A stretch of DNA of 9,105 bases from Microbacteriaceae bacterium. Its GTDB lineage: Bacteria > Actinomycetota > Actinomycetes > Actinomycetales > Microbacteriaceae. Both the position numbers and the translations under genes were made by a program. The stretch spans positions 1 to 9,105 of the forward strand of contig CANFKN010000041.1 of the NCBI GenBank assembly GCA_947447385.1, read 5' to 3'. Within the stretch, counting starts at the first letter, position 1, and the number at the start of each line of letters is the position of its first letter. Below are positions 6,630-9,105 of the stretch, piece by piece. The notes below the pieces were generated by a model. The model made no database searches, was not told the origin of the DNA, and saw nothing but the letters and a program-made list of their open reading frames with translations.

Positions 6630-6649
6630 CGCAGGCCTAAAAAAGGTTT

Positions 6650-6670
6650 GCTGTCGCAGGGTTGCGCAGC
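6650..6670 (+). promoter_or_regulatory. Hairpin in the probable xylF 5' leader
   Basis: GCTGTCGCA (6650-6658) pairs with TGCGCAGC (6663-6670) as eight base pairs with one bulged T and a GGGT loop. It sits 31 bases before the xylF ATG and leaves the GAAAGG ribosome site free. It may stabilise the 5' end of a highly expressed mRNA. It does not resemble a known riboswitch. Confidence 0.35.
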
Positions 6671-6701
6671 GAAAAACAAATAAATGATCGAAAGGCAAAA
6701 A

Positions 6702-7745
6702 ATGAAGAAGTCTTCATTGTTCGCAGTTCTTGCAGTTAGTGCTTCAGCAGCACTATTGCTAAGTGGTTGCAGTGCATCATCAGACAACGCAGCAAGCAAG
6801 CGTGCATGTATCATCCTTCCTGACGCAGACAGCGGCACTCGCTGGGAGCCAGGCGACCGCCCAGCTCTAGAGTCAGCTCTAACCGCTGCCGGTTTCGAAG
6901 CAGACATCCAGAACGCTCAGAACGACACCGCTAAGTTTGCAACCATTGCAGACCAGCAGCTAACCAAGGGTTGTGGCGTCATGTTGCTAGTTGACCTACA
7001 GGGTGCTGGCGCAGCAGTTGCAACCAAGGCTAAGGCTCAGGGTGTTCCTGTTATTGCTTACGACCGCCCAATCGCTGGCGCTGACTACTATGTTTCATTC
7101 GACAACACCAAGGTTGGCGAGATGGAAGGTCAGACCATTCTTGACGGTCTAGCAGCAGCGGGCAAAGACCCAATGACTGCAAGCATCGTTTACTCATCAG
7201 GCGACCCTGCTGACGGCAACGCAAAGATGTTCTTTGACGGCGCAGTTTCAGTTCTAGAAGCAGCTGGCGCAAAGCCTGCCTTCACCATGGCTGGAACCTG
7301 GGACGGCCCAACTGCTGGCACCGAGTTCGAGCAGGCTTACACCAAGCTTGGCGGCAAGATCGATGCAGTTCTAGCACCAAACGACAACAACGCTGCAAAC
7401 ATCATCACCATCTTGAGCAAGAACGGCAAGACTGTTCCTGTTTCAGGTCAAGACGCATCTGTTGCTGGTCTTCAGAACGTCTTGCTAGGTCTTCAGACCG
7501 CTACCGTTTACAAGCCATTCAAGACTGAAGCAGCTGCTGCATCAGACCTTGCAATCCAGCTTCTAAAGGGTGAGACCCCAACTGCTGACAAGACTCTTGA
7601 CGATGGCACACCATTCATCGCCTTGACTCCGATCCTTGTTACAGCCGACAACGTTAAAGACGTTGTAGCTGCTGGCGACGCAAAGGCTGCAGACCTCTGC
7701 ACCGCTGCTGTTGCTGACGCATGTGCTGCTCACGGCGTTCAGTAG
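6702..7745 (+). CDS. xylF: Sugar ABC transporter substrate-binding lipoprotein (D-xylose type)
   Basis: A 347-residue periplasmic-binding-protein-fold lipoprotein that captures sugar outside the membrane. The signal is MKKSSLFAVLAVSASAALLL with lipobox LSGC; C23 is the lipidated residue. The mature protein follows the XylF/RbsB layout: CIILPDADSGTRWEPGDRPA (36-55), GCGVMLLVD (90-98), VIAYDRPI (117-124), YYVSFDNTKVGE (129-140), APNDNNAANII (225-235), VSGQDAS (247-253) and TVYKPFKTEAAAA (268-280). SFDN, NDNNA, SGQDA and TVYKPF point to the D-xylose branch rather than ribose, though the sugar is not proved. Cysteines 333 and 341 may form a C-terminal disulfide. ATG 6702 is preferred over in-frame ATG 6684 because GAAAGG lies at the right distance and MKK begins a normal signal. 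Codons are strongly biased (CTA Leu, TCA Ser, ACC Thr, AAC/AAG), unlike the downstream genes, suggesting high expression. Confidence 0.88.
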   Translation: MKKSSLFAVLAVSASAALLLSGCSASSDNAASKRACIILPDADSGTRWEPGDRPALESALTAAGFEADIQNAQNDTAKFATIADQQLTKGCGVMLLVDLQGAGAAVATKAKAQGVPVIAYDRPIAGADYYVSFDNTKVGEMEGQTILDGLAAAGKDPMTASIVYSSGDPADGNAKMFFDGAVSVLEAAGAKPAFTMAGTWDGPTAGTEFEQAYTKLGGKIDAVLAPNDNNAANIITILSKNGKTVPVSGQDASVAGLQNVLLGLQTATVYKPFKTEAAAASDLAIQLLKGETPTADKTLDDGTPFIALTPILVTADNVKDVVAAGDAKAADLCTAAVADACAAHGVQ

Positions 7746-7766
7746 TCTCAAGCAATAACCATTAGT

Positions 7767-7802
7767 GAACTTGCGCCGGCTCATTTGGGTCGGCGCAAGT
7801 TT
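7767..7802 (+). terminator. Strong intercistronic hairpin (attenuator) between xylF and xylG
   Basis: AACTTGCGCCG (7768-7778) and CGGCGCAAGTT (7791-7801) form 11 perfect pairs. The inner bases extend this by four pairs, including G-T wobbles, to an ATTT loop. The stem ends in GTTT, a short T-run, so it could terminate part of the transcripts or block 3' decay of the xylF message. It lies 22 bases after the xylF stop and 37 bases before the next start. Either role would raise the ratio of binding protein to ATPase and permease. Confidence 0.7.
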
Positions 7803-7838
7803 GCTACCTTGAACCAAAAGAAAAAAGGAAAAAATCCG

Positions 7839-8591
7839 ATGGATGTTCCAGTAATCGAGCTCTCAGGAGTTCTCAAAAGTTTCGGCCCAGTCGATGTTCT
7901 CAAAGGTGTTGACTTCAAGGCCTACGGTGGCAAGGTCACCGCTCTTGTTGGCGACAACGGTGCTGGCAAGTCAACCCTGATCAAGGGTCTATCGGGCGTT
8001 CAGCCTTATGACGACGGCGTAGTCAAGTTTGACGGCGAAGTTGTTAACATTCACTCACCGCGCCAGGCAGGTCACCTTGGCATCGAGGTCGTTTATCAAG
8101 ACCTCGCACTTTGCGAAAACCTCGACATCGTTCAAAACATGTTTCTCGGTCGCGAAGAAATCACCGAGCTGACACTCGACGAAGCCAGCATGGAGCTTCA
8201 GGCAACTAAAGCGCTTCAAAGCCTTTCAGTTCGCACAGTTAAGTCGGTTCGCCAAAAAGTTTCTAGCCTCTCGGGTGGTCAGCGACAGACTGTTGCGATT
8301 GCGCGCAGTGTTCTTCGCAAGGCGAAGCTTGTCATTCTTGATGAGCCAACCGCAGCCCTTGGTGTTGCTCAGACCGAACAGGTTCTGAACTTGGTTCGTC
8401 GCCTCGCCGACTCTGGCGTTGCAGTTGTCATCATCAGCCACAACCTTGGTGACGTTTTCAAAGTCTGTGACTACATCAGCGTTCTATATCTGGGCAAGAT
8501 GGTTGCTTCAGTCAAAACCTCAGAAACAACCCAAGCCGATGTTGTGGGTTACATCACCGGCACAAAGAGCATGGATGGAGCCTCAGCATGA
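7839..8591 (+). CDS. xylG: Sugar ABC transporter ATP-binding protein, single domain
   Basis: A 250-residue cytosolic ATPase that powers sugar import. All nucleotide-binding motifs are intact: Walker A GDNGAGKST (38-46), Q-loop Q87 in VVYQDLAL, signature LSGGQRQ (144-150), Walker B LVILDEP (164-170) with catalytic E169, and H-loop H201 in IISHN. It has one ATPase domain, whereas RbsA and E. coli XylG are about 500-residue tandem duplications. Actinobacterial XylG and rhizobial FrcA are single-domain like this, so the working transporter would need a homodimer. The start is the ATG at 7839, preceded by AAAGGA at good spacing. An in-frame ATG at 7785 lies inside the hairpin loop and adds only a basic, low-complexity extension. 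The stop overlaps the permease start (ATGA), indicating translational coupling. Confidence 0.88.
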   Translation: MDVPVIELSGVLKSFGPVDVLKGVDFKAYGGKVTALVGDNGAGKSTLIKGLSGVQPYDDGVVKFDGEVVNIHSPRQAGHLGIEVVYQDLALCENLDIVQNMFLGREEITELTLDEASMELQATKALQSLSVRTVKSVRQKVSSLSGGQRQTVAIARSVLRKAKLVILDEPTAALGVAQTEQVLNLVRRLADSGVAVVIISHNLGDVFKVCDYISVLYLGKMVASVKTSETTQADVVGYITGTKSMDGASA

Positions 8592-9105
8592 GCGACGTAA
8601 AGATTTCTTCGGGTCACGAAGGTAACGTTCGCGACCAGGTCACTGCCTATTTGCAGCGTCTCAAGAACGGTGAAATGGGTGCGCTGCCAGCAGTTGGCGC
8701 TTTGATCGCCGTTGGTGTTTTGTTCTCGATTCTGAGCCCATTCTTTCTAAACAAGTTGAACTTCGCGAACCTGTTCGTTCAGGCCGCTGAGCTAACCATG
8801 CTTGCTGTTGCTTTGGTCTTTGTCATCTTGCTTGGCGAGATTGACCTTTCAGCTGGTGTTACCGCTGGTGTGGCAATGGCCGGGTTCTTCTTGCTGCTTC
8901 ACGGTGGCATGAACTGGGTTCTTGCGCTTGTGCTTGCGTTTGTGATTGGCGGTGGCATCGGCGCGTTGATCGGTTTCTTCGTTGCTCGCATCGGTGTGCC
9001 ATCGTTCGTCGTGACACTAGGTTTGTTCCTCGGCTTTCAGGGCTTGCAGCTTGTAATGCTTGGCGAGGGTGGCATCTTTAGGGTCGATGTGCCTGAAGTG
9101 AAATC
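8588..9105 (+). CDS. xylH: Sugar ABC transporter permease (XylH-like), 3' end cut by window
   Basis: The start ATG overlaps the ATPase stop in an ATGA. The frame stays open to the window end, giving 172 residues of a protein that in this family is usually about 320-430. Hydrophobic segments lie at about 31-51, 62-83, 88-105, 108-130 and 136-157, after a polar N-terminal 30 residues. The signature LLGEIDLSAGVTAG (81-94) is the GEIDLS motif of the RbsC/XylH permease family; glutamate instead of the common glycine in GGIDLS favours the XylH branch. ARIGVPSFVVTLGLFLGFQG (133-152) is the other conserved block. It would form the transmembrane channel with the ATPase just upstream. No frameshift is seen in the visible part. 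Confidence 0.88.
   Translation, partial: MSDVKISSGHEGNVRDQVTAYLQRLKNGEMGALPAVGALIAVGVLFSILSPFFLNKLNFANLFVQAAELTMLAVALVFVILLGEIDLSAGVTAGVAMAGFFLLLHGGMNWVLALVLAFVIGGGIGALIGFFVARIGVPSFVVTLGLFLGFQGLQLVMLGEGGIFRVDVPEVK

Noticed and set aside
6684..6701. Upstream in-frame ATG for the binding protein
   Set aside because: It would add MIERQK before the signal peptide, and GAAAGG fits the ATG at 6702 much better.
6593..6907. A 104-residue minus-strand frame running from the xylF coding region into its promoter
   Set aside because: It overlaps the signal peptide and leader on the opposite strand, has no ribosome site and has no recognisable motif.
7785..7838. Upstream in-frame ATG for the ATPase
   Set aside because: It lies within the intercistronic hairpin, adds a non-conserved basic stretch and lacks a ribosome site; 7839 has AAAGGA.
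1..9105. Mobile element, CRISPR array, tRNA, rRNA or defence system
   Set aside because: No transposase or integrase frames, no regularly spaced repeats and no tRNA- or rRNA-like segments were seen; the gene content is ordinary chromosomal.

Overview
The window looks like ordinary chromosome from a small, moderate-GC actinobacterium. The best fit is an aquatic Microbacteriaceae member (Luna-type, Rhodoluna/Aquiluna-like), but this is inference. It rests on the gene families, a GC content near one half by eye, several starts without a Shine-Dalgarno, and the style of the secreted protein. I see no insertion sequence, integrase, CRISPR array, tRNA or rRNA. No gap between genes is longer than about 240 bases.

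Layout. Bases 1-57 are probably the last codons of a plus-strand gene entering from the left. It converges on a tiny minus-strand gene for a 45-residue cysteine-rich, metallothionein-like protein with its own promoter. A DUF998-type six-helix membrane protein follows on the plus strand. It converges on two minus-strand genes: a CitE/HpcH-HpaI-like lyase and, upstream of it, a 504-residue NAD(P)-binding SDR protein with a DUF2867-type C-terminal half. Both minus-strand genes have a -10-like hexamer six bases before the ATG and no Shine-Dalgarno, so they look leaderless. Diverging from the SDR gene is a 535-residue secreted protein with eight cysteines and a C-terminal Ig-like domain.

The right third (5213-9105) is a sugar-uptake locus. 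A ROK-family repressor on the minus strand is divergent from a three-gene ABC transporter operon: a xylose-type binding lipoprotein (xylF-like), a single-domain ATPase (xylG-like) and a permease (xylH-like) cut by the window end. From memory, this ROK-xylFGH order matches the rok7B7-xylFGH locus of Streptomyces coelicolor. The regulator probably controls the transporter through the shared 241-base intergenic region, which holds several dyads and a -10-like element. A strong hairpin between the binding-protein and ATPase genes would give more binding protein than membrane components. A further hairpin sits in the likely 5' leader.

The least explained items are the secreted cysteine-containing protein, the metallothionein-like gene, and the packed operator-like palindromes between the ROK and xylF genes. 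Nothing here clearly amounts to a new multi-gene system.
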